Source: Candidatus Heimdallarchaeota archaeon LC_3 (lineage in GTDB: Archaea; Asgardarchaeota; Heimdallarchaeia; Hodarchaeales; LC-3). Taken from it: a DNA stretch of 64,000 bases. The notes beneath the pieces were generated by a model. The model had not been told where the DNA came from. It saw only the letters and a list, made by a program, of their open reading frames with translations, and did not search any database. Both the position numbers and the translations under genes were made by a program. This document shows positions 34,877 to 45,077 of this stretch, piece by piece; position 1 is the stretch's first letter; each line of letters starts with the position of its first letter. The stretch spans positions 1 through 64,000 of the forward strand of contig MDVS01000001.1 in the NCBI GenBank assembly GCA_001940645.1. The letters are read 5' to 3'.

Positions 34877-36961
34877 TTGAATGATGAAAAAATATGTAAA
34901 GAAAAGGAAAAAATAGCTCAGTCTATGGCTGAGATCGACAATCCTACCATCAAAGAAATGATTGAGACTGCTGAAGCATTCTTTGATGTTGCAGCAAATT
35001 GCTATGATAGAATCGGTGACCGAAAAAATTCAGCTAAAAATTTCACATTAGCGGGAGAATTTTTCATGGTAATTGATGAAAAAGATCGTGCAGCAGAATG
35101 TTATGGCAAAGCCGTATTAAGAAATTTAATGGCAGATGAACTTGAAGCTGCCAGAGTCTTGTTAGACAAAGGTAAAGATTATGGCGACCATTTTGATACC
35201 TTTCACTTTCGATTAGCTTCTGATTCATTTTCTAGACGAATAACTGACGAATTCGATTTATTAAATGATGAATCTTATTATCAATTTTCAGATGAAGCAG
35301 ATAAGTCTGACCAAGATTTGCAACTTTTTGATGATGTGCCAACTTCTTATTTACTTGAACAGGCCGAATTAGAAGAAATTTTAATTGAACAAAACAAAGA
35401 AGTTTTAGTTTCTGATTCAAAATACTCATCCACTCCTGCAATTGGAATCACTAAAGGATATAAAATTAGTTCTAAAATCGATTCAGAAAAACGAGGTAGA
35501 GTTGTTGACACTCTTATTTCTTCTGCAAAAAAAGAAGTAGAGAAAAGAATCATCTCTAATGTAACAGCCAAATCACCTATTGGAATGCCTGTTAAATTAT
35601 TAAAAAGAAATCTAATATTTTCGGCAGATAAATCATTATTAGAAATGAATTCACTCGATAATGACATTTTGCATATTGAAGAAAATCTAGAAGATATTGA
35701 ATTAACTGATTTTCCTGTTTCTTTTCTAAAAACCCCTGAACAAGAATTCGAAGAAACAATAGAGTTATCAGAAGGAATTTCTAAAAATAAGGATTCTTCA
35801 ATTGAGGATTCTGATTTACAGAAAAATAAACAAGTAATTTCAAATGATTTTTTAGATTATAGTTTGCTCCCTGATCAAATGCAAGATGATACAAGCGAAG
35901 GAATTGAAATTGATGATTTATTAACTCAAGTTTCTGATTTTACTTCTTTCAGTGAGATTATAAATCAGGAGTCAAATGATCTTGAAAATATAGTGATCAA
36001 AGATGTTATTCCACTAAATTGGCAGATAAAAGGTATAAAAACTTCAAAAGACATGGTGTTATTGAGTCAAGAAATTGATTCAGAAACTGGTTCTTTAATT
36101 TTTAAATGGAAAAGAAATAGTTTACGAGCTGGTGAAAAAGCTCGGATCAAATATATTTTATCGAAAAGAGTACAAAGAACTATTATCACGGTTATTACTG
36201 ATCAAATACTTATTCAAACGTTATATTACAATATAGAAAAAAGTGAAAAAATAGGATTAATCGCAGAAATACCCTTTCAACCTTTTTCCGATTCAGAAAT
36301 AGACTTTCTTTTGATTGAAGATGTTATCCCCCCTGAACTTAAAGTTACGAATATAATTCCCCATGATTTAGCATATTTACAGTATCACACACGGGATGGA
36401 TTACTCTTTAGATGGGTCATGACTAATATTAAATCAGACATTCCATTAGATATTCAATATCATTTGATCGAAAGACCTTTAACAATTTGTTTAAATCATG
36501 TTTTCAATATAAAAGAATCTCCGGACTCTTTACTAACTCTAACAAAAATTATTGAACCTCTAATTGATGTATTAGCTCACGAATATTTGTTGTATTATCA
36601 ATTAGAAGCAAAAAATCTTCCAGAAGTTTCTATAGATATATTAGATTCATTATATCCTAAAAATGTCAGTGTGGAACTTTTAGCAAGTAATCCTTCTTGG
36701 ATGCGACCTACAATCAGAACAGAAGGTAAGAATCAAAAACGATATGAGTGGAGAAATATTGAAATTGATGGTAATAAGATAAGAAAGTTTATAATACGTG
36801 TTAGAGCAAATCAACCATTAAAATCAGTTGATCCAGACATTACAATAAAAAGATCAGGTGACGTAGCTAATTCAATAAAATCTGAGATTCAAGAAGAAAT
36901 AACTGTAAGTGAAAATGTGGATCTTAGAAAAAAAATGGGAATGTCTTTAGTACAAGAATGA
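34877..36961 (+). CDS. Large cytoplasmic protein: alpha-SNAP-like helical repeats, disordered middle, beta-sandwich C-terminus
   Basis: Residues about 20-115 form paired helices with the pattern FFDVAANCYDRIGDRKNSAKNF, FTLAGEFFMVIDEKDRAAECYGKA, resembling TPR or alpha-SNAP repeats. Residues 120-370 are acidic and low in order. The last 320 residues repeat a motif (VIKDVIPLNWQIKGI..., LLIEDVIPPELKVTNI...) followed by strands such as FKWKRNSLRAGEKARIKYIL, which look like two or more immunoglobulin-like DUF11-type domains. There is no signal peptide, so they are intracellular, an unusual place for such domains. Function unknown. The start TTG is preceded by TTTTGGTGGT. Confidence 0.6.
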   Translation: MNDEKICKEKEKIAQSMAEIDNPTIKEMIETAEAFFDVAANCYDRIGDRKNSAKNFTLAGEFFMVIDEKDRAAECYGKAVLRNLMADELEAARVLLDKGKDYGDHFDTFHFRLASDSFSRRITDEFDLLNDESYYQFSDEADKSDQDLQLFDDVPTSYLLEQAELEEILIEQNKEVLVSDSKYSSTPAIGITKGYKISSKIDSEKRGRVVDTLISSAKKEVEKRIISNVTAKSPIGMPVKLLKRNLIFSADKSLLEMNSLDNDILHIEENLEDIELTDFPVSFLKTPEQEFEETIELSEGISKNKDSSIEDSDLQKNKQVISNDFLDYSLLPDQMQDDTSEGIEIDDLLTQVSDFTSFSEIINQESNDLENIVIKDVIPLNWQIKGIKTSKDMVLLSQEIDSETGSLIFKWKRNSLRAGEKARIKYILSKRVQRTIITVITDQILIQTLYYNIEKSEKIGLIAEIPFQPFSDSEIDFLLIEDVIPPELKVTNIIPHDLAYLQYHTRDGLLFRWVMTNIKSDIPLDIQYHLIERPLTICLNHVFNIKESPDSLLTLTKIIEPLIDVLAHEYLLYYQLEAKNLPEVSIDILDSLYPKNVSVELLASNPSWMRPTIRTEGKNQKRYEWRNIEIDGNKIRKFIIRVRANQPLKSVDPDITIKRSGDVANSIKSEIQEEITVSENVDLRKKMGMSLVQE

Positions 36962-37026
36962 ATTCCTTAGACTAAATATATTCAAAAATAATTCATGTCT
37001 GTTTTTATAAATTTTTTAGATGTAAT

Positions 37027-38354
37027 CTACAGAATTTCTTTGCTAAAAGTCATTAAATAATCCTTAAAACAATCTTAACATAGATTTTACATCATCCCGC
37101 TAAAATCCTCTTTTTAAACGATTTCATTTTTGATTTTGAATAAAAATGTTTTTTAGCCTTAGAAATATCATAATCAGTACAATAACATTCCCAAAGTTTC
37201 AAAAGGGTATAATTTATTCCTTTTTTTCGTAATTGTTCTTGATATAACCGGAATAAATAATACAAAAAATAGCTTAATTCCCAATAACATAAATTAAAGT
37301 CCTGCTTCCCAGAATAGCAATCTTCAAACCCAAAGAACTTCTTTATTTTCGCATGAAGGTTTTCTACCTCCCAATGATCACTCCAACGTTTACTAAACGT
37401 CTGAATAGTCATCTTCACCAGATTCGTTAAATAATATTTGATATTAGAACTATTGCCTTGACGAATAGCAAAAGCCTTACAACGGCCATATATTAGTGTA
37501 TTAATCTCTTTCTCTTGATAATAAATCTTTGTTTTTGTAACAGGGTTTGTAATGAATCGCCATTTAGCATTAGAAACAAATCCCTTTTCAAGAGTTTGTA
37601 GTTTTCCAAAAAGAAAATATTGGGTGTTTTTTTTTGTTCCCATCACAAAATTTACCTTGAATTTTCCAAAAAGTTTGTAAAGCTCCTCACAAAGATACCA
37701 GGAATCTGTTGTACAGCATAGTTGTTTTGGGCGTGCTCCTTTTAGTAATAATTGGGTTAGTTGTTTCGTAAAGAGTTGTTTTGCTAGGTTTATTTTTGTT
37801 TTAAAGCCTTCAAGGTGTCCTTGGTTGCGTTGTAAAAATTTTTTAGGTAAATATTGAATAAAATCATAATTAAAATATGATAGAGAAGTAATCCAGCAGT
37901 CTACTATGATATTCTCAAACTGGGTGCCCCCTCCAACATGGTTATGTTGATAGGCAGCACCATGTACATCTTTTCCATATCTCCTCGTTGAAGTGTCGTC
38001 AAGAGAAACTACTATTCGTTCTCGACCATTAATGTTACTAAATCGTCCAGAAAGGTCTTCTTTCAGAATTTGAAGGTAAGGACGACTTCGAAGAAGCGAA
38101 TAACGTATCTTTCGTGCAGAAATATTATCTGTTCCTGTTCGTTCTAAGCTTTGAATACTTTTTCTACGACCAGCAATTAAATGGTCGCATAATGCTGCCA
38201 TGTTTATATTTTGGCTGCCATAGCTCGAAGGGAATGTTTTTAAACTCTGATGAATGAATTCTCGTATGGGAGGGAAGAACATGGTTGTAATCACTAATTC
38301 TTCTATGTTTTTCTCTCCCTTCTAAATTTTATGAATTTTGTCGGAATACAGAGT
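37027..38354 (-). mobile_element. Insertion sequence carrying the DDE transposase
   Basis: The ends are uncertain. The left (37027-37058, ACAGAATTTC...AAAAGTCATTAAAT) and the right, read inverted (about 38354 to 38325, CTGTATTCC...AAAATTCATAAA), share an imperfect terminal inverted repeat of about 25 bases with gaps. No target duplication was found. The element interrupts the space between two same-strand helical-repeat genes (34877 and 38440). Confidence 0.4.
37092..38294 (-). CDS. DDE-type transposase (IS4/IS701-like)
   Basis: A full-length transposase of about 400 residues. The candidate catalytic triad is Asp in VVSLDDTSTRRYG (near residue 98), Asp in CCTTDSWYLCEEL (near 190), and Glu in WSDHWEVENLHAKIKKFFGFEDC (near 330), the latter with the W-x(2)-E-x-h-K-x-G pattern of IS4/IS701 relatives. 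The frame is intact, so it may be active. The start is GTG 38294 or ATG 38282. The family assignment is from motif spacing and is approximate. Confidence 0.78.
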   Translation of the reverse strand: MITTMFFPPIREFIHQSLKTFPSSYGSQNINMAALCDHLIAGRRKSIQSLERTGTDNISARKIRYSLLRSRPYLQILKEDLSGRFSNINGRERIVVSLDDTSTRRYGKDVHGAAYQHNHVGGGTQFENIIVDCWITSLSYFNYDFIQYLPKKFLQRNQGHLEGFKTKINLAKQLFTKQLTQLLLKGARPKQLCCTTDSWYLCEELYKLFGKFKVNFVMGTKKNTQYFLFGKLQTLEKGFVSNAKWRFITNPVTKTKIYYQEKEINTLIYGRCKAFAIRQGNSSNIKYYLTNLVKMTIQTFSKRWSDHWEVENLHAKIKKFFGFEDCYSGKQDFNLCYWELSYFLYYLFRLYQEQLRKKGINYTLLKLWECYCTDYDISKAKKHFYSKSKMKSFKKRILAG

Positions 38355-38439
38355 TTTATGTAAAAAGTATGTTAATATAATAGTGATAAAAATTTCAAAC
38401 TAACAAACTAAAATTAGTTTTTTATCGGTTATCTCAATA

Positions 38440-40347
38440 ATGTCCCCTGACCAAATTTTTGAAGGAATTTTTGCACTAGCTGTAATATGGGATGAACGTG
38501 CAGGTCCTACGATTATTTCACTTTACCCAGAAGATTCCCTTAGTGATCCCATAGGAGTGGCTCTTCAAATTTATCTTTCAAGCGTTGCTGTTTTTGGTCA
38601 ACACCAACAGGCTCAACGTATTGATTTTTCTCTGCCTCTGCTTTCAATATCACCTAATCATCTGGTACGGGTTGCGTTCGATTCTTGGCCGGATCTTGAG
38701 GTGAGAGGTGAGGTACGCCCCTTCTATATTGGCTTTATCATGGATAAAGAAACTGACCGAATTGTTATAGATGATCTGACAAAAAACATCTGGAATTATA
38801 TAGATCAATTTAAAAGAGAGAAACGTGATTATAAGGTTAAATCTGCTTGGGTAGAGATAAATGCCAATTATATGGCCTCTAAACAAGGTTTAAATAAACA
38901 ATCAATAATTGATTTAAAATCGGAAAATGAGGATATTGACTATACAGTTTTACAGGCTATTAGGGATATAGAAATTGCTAGCGACTATTGGCTTCGAGAT
39001 AATGATAGACGTGCTCTCCCCTTGGCATTAAAAACAGCGTATAAACTGGATAATGTCGAAAATGGCCCTGCAGGGCATGCATATTTTTTAGCAGGAACAA
39101 TTTTTACTCAAACAGGAGATTTTGAAAATGCACTTGAACATTTTTCAAAATCAGTTGATTCTTTTAAAAAAGCTAATGATTTAGAAAATGCTGCGGAAGC
39201 AATGTTTAATGTAGCAGTTGTTGCGTTTAGATTAGAAAAATATGATCTTGCTAAATCAAATATTTTGTTAAGTTCCGATATTCAGCAAGATAACATCCGA
39301 AAAGCTAAACTCTATCTACAACTCGCTAAAATTCATATTAAACTCAAAGAATATGATTCTGCATCTAATTCATTTGAATTCGCATTAGAAAATTCTTTGA
39401 AAACTAATGATTATAAGTTAGCGGCAGAGATATTATCTTATTATTCATTTAGGCTCGCTGAAAGAGCTCAAGCGACAACAGATGAAAATTTTCAGTTCTC
39501 ATTGTATGAACATTCAGCTAGCCAACGAGAAAGAGCAGCAGAATACCTTATCTTAGCAGCAGAATCATTAGAAGCAGCTTCAAGTCTATTAATAGCTTCT
39601 AAAATATTTTTACAAATAAAAAATGAAACAAAAGTTATAGAACTTCTTTTAAAAGCAAAGACTTTATTTTTAAAAGATTCTGATTTTATTTCGGCATCTA
39701 GAATACTTGTAGACTTAATTAATATGCAAAAAGGAGATCTTGAGACAAAAGAGAGCTACGCAAAGGAAGCTCTTCAATATTCGGAAAAAATTGCTGATTT
39801 AGATGTAAGATCATTAATTAAAAGTCGTGTATTAAATGAAATGGCAAAAATATGTCGTTTAAAGAATTCTGGATGGGAAGCAAAGGAATATTATAATGAA
39901 GCATTATCAATTATACAAGATAGATCAGAAAATGATTTTATTAAGATTAGTTTAAACTATGCAAATTTTCTATATCAAATAGAAGATTATGGTGGATCTG
40001 GAGATATTTTCTATCAAATAAGTGGTAAATTAGGACTAACTAATTCCAAAGGACAGAAAAGCCTAAAAAATGCACATCTGAGTTATAAGAAAGCAGTAGG
40101 TGCTTATTTACAAACAGCTAATACACTTTTGCATAATAAGAATTTTAAGGAAGCCATTTCATATTACGAAAAGGTGATAGGAGAACTTGATATGGCTTAT
40201 AAAACTACAAATATTAATGATCAGGGTCAAATAAAAGAATGGATAAATCAAATAAGAAAATCTATACGTTCTAAATCTCTTTTGTTTAATAATGATCAAA
40301 ATAAACATTTAGAAAAAATTGATTCAGAATTTATTTTTGAAAATTAA
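38440..40347 (+). CDS. Longin-like N-terminal domain followed by TPR/alpha-SNAP-like repeats
   Basis: The first 125 residues look like a longin or roadblock-type alpha/beta domain: GIFALAVIWDERAGPTIISLYP, then AVFGQHQQAQRIDFSLPLLS and a final helix DLTKNIWNYIDQF. From about residue 170 to 600 run TPR-like helical hairpins (YFLAGTIFTQTGDFENALEHF; MFNVAVVAFRLEKYDLAKSN; AEYLILAAESLEAASSLL). In eukaryotes longin domains and SNAP-type repeats both work in vesicle fusion and small-GTPase control; in Asgard archaea longin proteins are well known. No signal peptide, so cytoplasmic. The function here is unknown, and the longin call is moderate. Confidence 0.6.
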   Translation: MSPDQIFEGIFALAVIWDERAGPTIISLYPEDSLSDPIGVALQIYLSSVAVFGQHQQAQRIDFSLPLLSISPNHLVRVAFDSWPDLEVRGEVRPFYIGFIMDKETDRIVIDDLTKNIWNYIDQFKREKRDYKVKSAWVEINANYMASKQGLNKQSIIDLKSENEDIDYTVLQAIRDIEIASDYWLRDNDRRALPLALKTAYKLDNVENGPAGHAYFLAGTIFTQTGDFENALEHFSKSVDSFKKANDLENAAEAMFNVAVVAFRLEKYDLAKSNILLSSDIQQDNIRKAKLYLQLAKIHIKLKEYDSASNSFEFALENSLKTNDYKLAAEILSYYSFRLAERAQATTDENFQFSLYEHSASQRERAAEYLILAAESLEAASSLLIASKIFLQIKNETKVIELLLKAKTLFLKDSDFISASRILVDLINMQKGDLETKESYAKEALQYSEKIADLDVRSLIKSRVLNEMAKICRLKNSGWEAKEYYNEALSIIQDRSENDFIKISLNYANFLYQIEDYGGSGDIFYQISGKLGLTNSKGQKSLKNAHLSYKKAVGAYLQTANTLLHNKNFKEAISYYEKVIGELDMAYKTTNINDQGQIKEWINQIRKSIRSKSLLFNNDQNKHLEKIDSEFIFEN

Positions 40348-40355
40348 ATTTTATT

Positions 40356-43300
40356 TTAATAGAAGGAACAATTAGTTTTTTTCTGACAATACGGACAAAT
40401 ATTACCTGGCAGGCACTGATGTTGAGCAAACTTTAGATTACAAACTGGACAAGTAAAATGAGATTCGTAATTTTGTGTCATTTCTTCTAAATAGTTTAGA
40501 AAAGATCCGGAATATAGTAGTGATTTTTCTTCAATATCATTATATTTATCATTGTCAATAATTATTTTTATTTCAGAAAGTAAAATCTTTTCTTTTTCAC
40601 TTTTCAATTCCTTTTTCATTTTTAGTTGTGGATTCGTTGAATTATTAATCTCTAATTTGCTCCCTTCCATTGAATTAACAATTTTTTCTTTTGATTTCTT
40701 CTGTATAATTTTTGGTTTTTTTGTGACAAAAAACTCAGAAATATTTTTAGAACTAGGTTTGTTTAAATTAATTAAATTTTGGCGGGAAGCTACTATTTCT
40801 ATCATTCGGGAAACTATTTTTCCCTGCCCTGTCAATTCAATTATATATTTCTGATAGTTTATTTTAATCAGGTTTTTCCTTATGTCATCCATTGTTTTAA
40901 TATCAGTATAATAGCCTATTCCGTGGGATTTGAGAAATTTTTTAGCTTCCTTAATATCAACTTCGAAGAATATTTTAGGTATCACAACAAGGTTTGTTCC
41001 AGTTTTTTTATCTTTAACTGGATTTATATGATAAAATTCTACTTGTGATCCAGGTTCAATACTATATCCAAAATCATCTCTTAACATAAAGCCTGTTGCG
41101 ACGTCAGGACCAATTGCCTTATAATTTTCTAATGGATTATTAATCGATCTCGGAACTACAAAATAAGAGTCATCAAATTTGCCATCTTTGATATCCTCTA
41201 CATATTGGTCTACTTTTTTCAATGCGTTTAGATATAATTTTTTTAATGTTGTGTTATTTTCGTAATTTTCTAAAAAACTTTGAATAATTAATTCCTGAAC
41301 TTCTTTATGAAGTTTGGAGAAATCCCTTCGTTTTGTTTCCAAACCTATTAATTCTTTGAGATCCCATTTTCCTTCTTTATTCCGGTTATAAACGATGTAT
41401 TTCTTTTTCCCCTGAACATATTGAAAACTATAAGGTCCATCTTGTTCAAACTTAAACAAATTTCTTGGTTTTGCTTTCTGAATTCCATTTTTATGATTAT
41501 TTGTCCAATAATTTTTATGTTCGAATGCTTTTTCCACTTTATTATTTAAAATTGCTTCAAGTAAATTCACTGTTTCATCTTTATATTCAAATTCTTTTCC
41601 ATTATTATTTCCAACAGTTTTTCCTATTTTTATTTGATAGTGTGTTGGAACCTCCTCTGGAATAAAAATCCAAATGCCATCAGTATCCATCTCTGTGATG
41701 GGTCCTAATTGGCCTAAATAATCTGCAGCCCATCGTATTAATTTCACACTTAAACTTGTGGTAACTCCTGCAGAAGGAGGAGAGGCATTATGAACCCCAC
41801 CTTTCATACCAAGTAGACCATAGACAGAGTTTAGCGGAACCTTTAATCCTAGTTGCATAGAATCATGAAATTTAACTTTACTTGCAATTTCTTCTGGAAT
41901 AGATTCTTTTCTTTTTATTTTTTCTTTGATTATTCTGTTTAATCTCGTTTTTTCCTGTTTATGATGAATACGAAGCTGGAAAAAATCATCCATAATTGCA
42001 GCAACATGATCGTAGGCTTTCTGACAAAATCTATTTTTCAATGAAATTAGGAAAGATGAATTTTTTTGACTTACATCAAGGATTAAAAAACCATCCCATT
42101 CGATATTATTCCCTGACTTTTCTTCTATTATGAAAGGATTATCACCTTTATAGTTTATTTCAGCTCCAGGAATAGCTTTACTAATCCATGAGGTTAGTCT
42201 GTCTAATAATTGTTCTGATAGGTTACCATTTTTTCCCTTTTTGAAACCCTTAGAAAGATAAGTTGATTCTAGAGGTACTTCGATAAATTGTGAATTATTT
42301 AATTTATATGCCATTAATGCATTGTTATCTGACTTTTTGAAAAACTCATAGCTCTTAATATCTTTGAGTTTTCCCATCGAAAAGTAAAGACAGGTTGATT
42401 CAGATTCAGGGGCGTAATCACAACCAATGTTATTTTTTGATTTATTATCTAACTGTATTCTATTTTCTTTTTTTAATCTACATATACCTTTAGGAAATTT
42501 TTCAGGATTAGTTTGAATTTTATGTTCGCATGGCTTTCTTAGGTTAGCTTTTGCAGTCCAAGGGCTTTCAAAAGCACAAATAGGAACTCCTTCATTATTT
42601 TCCGTTGGTTCCCTTTCTGAACATCCCTCACAAAATTTTTTTGTTACAATTCCTGAAGGTTGAATTTTATACTGTCGAATTTGAGAAGGATACATTGAGG
42701 TTACGTCTAAATGAATAACATTCCCTTTATATTCCTCTTTTGGTTCTTCTAAAAGACCAATTTTTTGTAGTAAATTTTCTCTATTCTTATCTTTCTCAAT
42801 TATCTTTAATGCTCTTGATTCTTCAAAAACGAAATTAACTTGGTCAATATTGTTTATAAGAGATTCTTTAGCTCCTCTATATAATTTTTCTAAATTTTCT
42901 TTCAAATATTTGTTTTCAAACTCGAAGTATTGATCTTGATCTGTAAATAAATTTTGTACATTTTCTAAAAAGTAACTTCGCTTAGCCTTATTTAGCCTTT
43001 TATTTTCAATATCTGTTAATAGTTCAGGAAGTTCATTTTTTAGCTCTTTAATAAACTCCTTATCTATCTTGATTTTATATGGGATATCTTTTCTCCAAAT
43101 ACCTGGATTCGGGGAATCTACAAATCCACCAGTGTATGTTATACTTTCGACATTTAAATTACTTGATAAGGTGCCAACTCCTTCTTGTATATACCTTTTC
43201 AGTGTAACAATTTCATTATCATGACTTATTGCATCAATTAGTAAGTCATCAAGTGTACCAGCATTTACTGAAAGGAGCTCATTGCTAGTTACAGGAAAAA

Positions 43301-45077
43301 TATTTCCCATGGAAATTACAAAATCTAAAATAATATTTTTTGTGTATAACCACGTTACATAAGCATCAGAGCCTGCATATGCAACAGCTTCAGCACTATT
43401 ACCCTGAGTTTGGGAATCTTCATCATTATTAAGTTGCCAAAGAGCATCACGTCCTATAGGGATTATTTTTAGCTTATTTTCTACTGCAGGCTTTAATCCT
43501 TGCATTCCTTTAGGTAGATAACTATATTTTAAAGTCCAAAGATAAGCATCAAGATGAAAGCATCCATAACTCTCTACTCCATCTATATCTCTTAACCAGT
43601 TTTTGATATCTTGTTCTTTCAATCCAATTTTGGGTTTTAACTTGAATCCTATTCTTTCTTTGAATTTTATGTTAAGATTTTCAGATCGACCTTGAATGAA
43701 TGGCACATCAAATTTGTTTCCGTTAAAATCAGTAATGATATCTGGCTTTTCACTTTCAAGAATTTCAATAAATAATTCTATCATATTTGTTTCTGAAGGA
43801 CAGATAATTGATTGTATTGGTTCAAATTCGAGAATATTAGTGTTTTCTTCTAGATTTTTTTGTGTATCAATGAAATTGTGCAATTTTTTTAGAAATTCAA
43901 ATAATCCAGGATTATTTCTTAGCATTTGAGGTATAAATCTTAGTAAACAATCCATTTTTTTTACTGGTTTACTTTCTTTTAGTTTTAGAAGAATTAGATC
44001 AGTATTCTCGTTTGGGGGTTTACGATTTGTTTTCAGTTCTTTATACAAATCGTTTATTAGTTTTAGTTTAAAAATATCCTTATTTTCATCAAGTTTACCA
44101 ATAATTGGGGAGTAATCTATCCACGGTTTATTTTTATCCTCTTCGGGTTTTCGTGTTGTAACAAAAAAATCATTTATATCAGAACAATCTATTACTTCTG
44201 AATTGATTAGAACAACATTAGTAAACAAATTAAAAACTGATATCATGCTTATTTTGTGTTTATTAGGATCCGGTTGTTGATTTTTCGGATTGTTTGTTTC
44301 AATATCATAAGCTACGATATTCATTGGTGGGGTAGTAACTTTTTTTTCATTTATTATTAATTTCGTACATTTGCTATTTTGAAAGAAAGCCTTATACCAT
44401 CGTCCAATTCGTAAATTTAAATCAATGGCTACTCTTCGATGATAAAGAATATCCGCTTCTCGCCATTCAATAACATTTGATATCTTTTCTAATTTTTCTC
44501 TTAAAAAAGGAACTGAATTTGGCACAAAAGTTTCAACACAAAGAAAATTCTTTCTCTTTGGAAAAACCAAACTTTTAGCGTCAAACAATTTTTTTACACT
44601 TGTATTTTTAATATGGTGTTGACCAATATCTTTAACGGCCCAAATTACTTTGGTAATTTGATCTTGGTCTAATCCATCTTCAAGCAAAAGGTAAAAATAT
44701 GGATTGAACTGAATAAATGATCGAAATTTTTGAAACCCTAATGGAGTTTCAACCAAATAAAAGATTGTAATACCGCTTATTTGCTGTTTTTTATATTTCT
44801 CTGATTTTTGTGAGGAATTCTGGTACTCATCATCATATTCATTGTCATCATTAAAATATTCATCTTCTGATTCTGATCCATACTCATCTAGGACATTCTT
44901 CTTATTAGAATTATCCTTTTCATCATAAAAGTGCGGTTTAAAATCAACTAATAAAATATCTTGCTCTTTAATAGTTTTTGGTATTAATTGAAACCAATTT
45001 TCAAATCCTATAACAGAAAAAGAATTAATTTCTTTAGATTTTTTGACCTGAAGATGATTACTTAATGAAAAACTCAA
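40356..45077 (-). CDS. polB: B-family DNA polymerase resembling the catalytic half of Pol epsilon
   Basis: The exonuclease motifs are complete: VAYDIETNN (Asp258/Glu260), ITDFNGNKFDVPFIQGR, and YAGSDAYVTWLY. The polymerase motifs are HLDVTSMYPSQI (motif A, near residue 790), KVPLNSVYGLLG (motif B, near 1080) and EMDTDGIW (motif C, near 1131). Features shared with Pol epsilon but rare elsewhere are YTGGFVDSPNPGIWRKDIP before motif A, the ELDTDGIW-type motif C, EQDGPYSF...YIVYNRNKEG after it, and a cysteine-rich segment just after motif A (FCEGC...ICAF...PCEH), comparable to the Pol epsilon CysX iron-sulfur site. An acidic insert at about 50-90, a PIP-like ISEFF near 1445 and a four-cysteine zinc ribbon at the C-terminus complete the 1573 residues, which is long for archaea. 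It is probably a replicative or repair polymerase. Confidence 0.92.
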   Translation of the reverse strand: MSFSLSNHLQVKKSKEINSFSVIGFENWFQLIPKTIKEQDILLVDFKPHFYDEKDNSNKKNVLDEYGSESEDEYFNDDNEYDDEYQNSSQKSEKYKKQQISGITIFYLVETPLGFQKFRSFIQFNPYFYLLLEDGLDQDQITKVIWAVKDIGQHHIKNTSVKKLFDAKSLVFPKRKNFLCVETFVPNSVPFLREKLEKISNVIEWREADILYHRRVAIDLNLRIGRWYKAFFQNSKCTKLIINEKKVTTPPMNIVAYDIETNNPKNQQPDPNKHKISMISVFNLFTNVVLINSEVIDCSDINDFFVTTRKPEEDKNKPWIDYSPIIGKLDENKDIFKLKLINDLYKELKTNRKPPNENTDLILLKLKESKPVKKMDCLLRFIPQMLRNNPGLFEFLKKLHNFIDTQKNLEENTNILEFEPIQSIICPSETNMIELFIEILESEKPDIITDFNGNKFDVPFIQGRSENLNIKFKERIGFKLKPKIGLKEQDIKNWLRDIDGVESYGCFHLDAYLWTLKYSYLPKGMQGLKPAVENKLKIIPIGRDALWQLNNDEDSQTQGNSAEAVAYAGSDAYVTWLYTKNIILDFVISMGNIFPVTSNELLSVNAGTLDDLLIDAISHDNEIVTLKRYIQEGVGTLSSNLNVESITYTGGFVDSPNPGIWRKDIPYKIKIDKEFIKELKNELPELLTDIENKRLNKAKRSYFLENVQNLFTDQDQYFEFENKYLKENLEKLYRGAKESLINNIDQVNFVFEESRALKIIEKDKNRENLLQKIGLLEEPKEEYKGNVIHLDVTSMYPSQIRQYKIQPSGIVTKKFCEGCSEREPTENNEGVPICAFESPWTAKANLRKPCEHKIQTNPEKFPKGICRLKKENRIQLDNKSKNNIGCDYAPESESTCLYFSMGKLKDIKSYEFFKKSDNNALMAYKLNNSQFIEVPLESTYLSKGFKKGKNGNLSEQLLDRLTSWISKAIPGAEINYKGDNPFIIEEKSGNNIEWDGFLILDVSQKNSSFLISLKNRFCQKAYDHVAAIMDDFFQLRIHHKQEKTRLNRIIKEKIKRKESIPEEIASKVKFHDSMQLGLKVPLNSVYGLLGMKGGVHNASPPSAGVTTSLSVKLIRWAADYLGQLGPITEMDTDGIWIFIPEEVPTHYQIKIGKTVGNNNGKEFEYKDETVNLLEAILNNKVEKAFEHKNYWTNNHKNGIQKAKPRNLFKFEQDGPYSFQYVQGKKKYIVYNRNKEGKWDLKELIGLETKRRDFSKLHKEVQELIIQSFLENYENNTTLKKLYLNALKKVDQYVEDIKDGKFDDSYFVVPRSINNPLENYKAIGPDVATGFMLRDDFGYSIEPGSQVEFYHINPVKDKKTGTNLVVIPKIFFEVDIKEAKKFLKSHGIGYYTDIKTMDDIRKNLIKINYQKYIIELTGQGKIVSRMIEIVASRQNLINLNKPSSKNISEFFVTKKPKIIQKKSKEKIVNSMEGSKLEINNSTNPQLKMKKELKSEKEKILLSEIKIIIDNDKYNDIEEKSLLYSGSFLNYLEEMTQNYESHFTCPVCNLKFAQHQCLPGNICPYCQKKTNCSFY

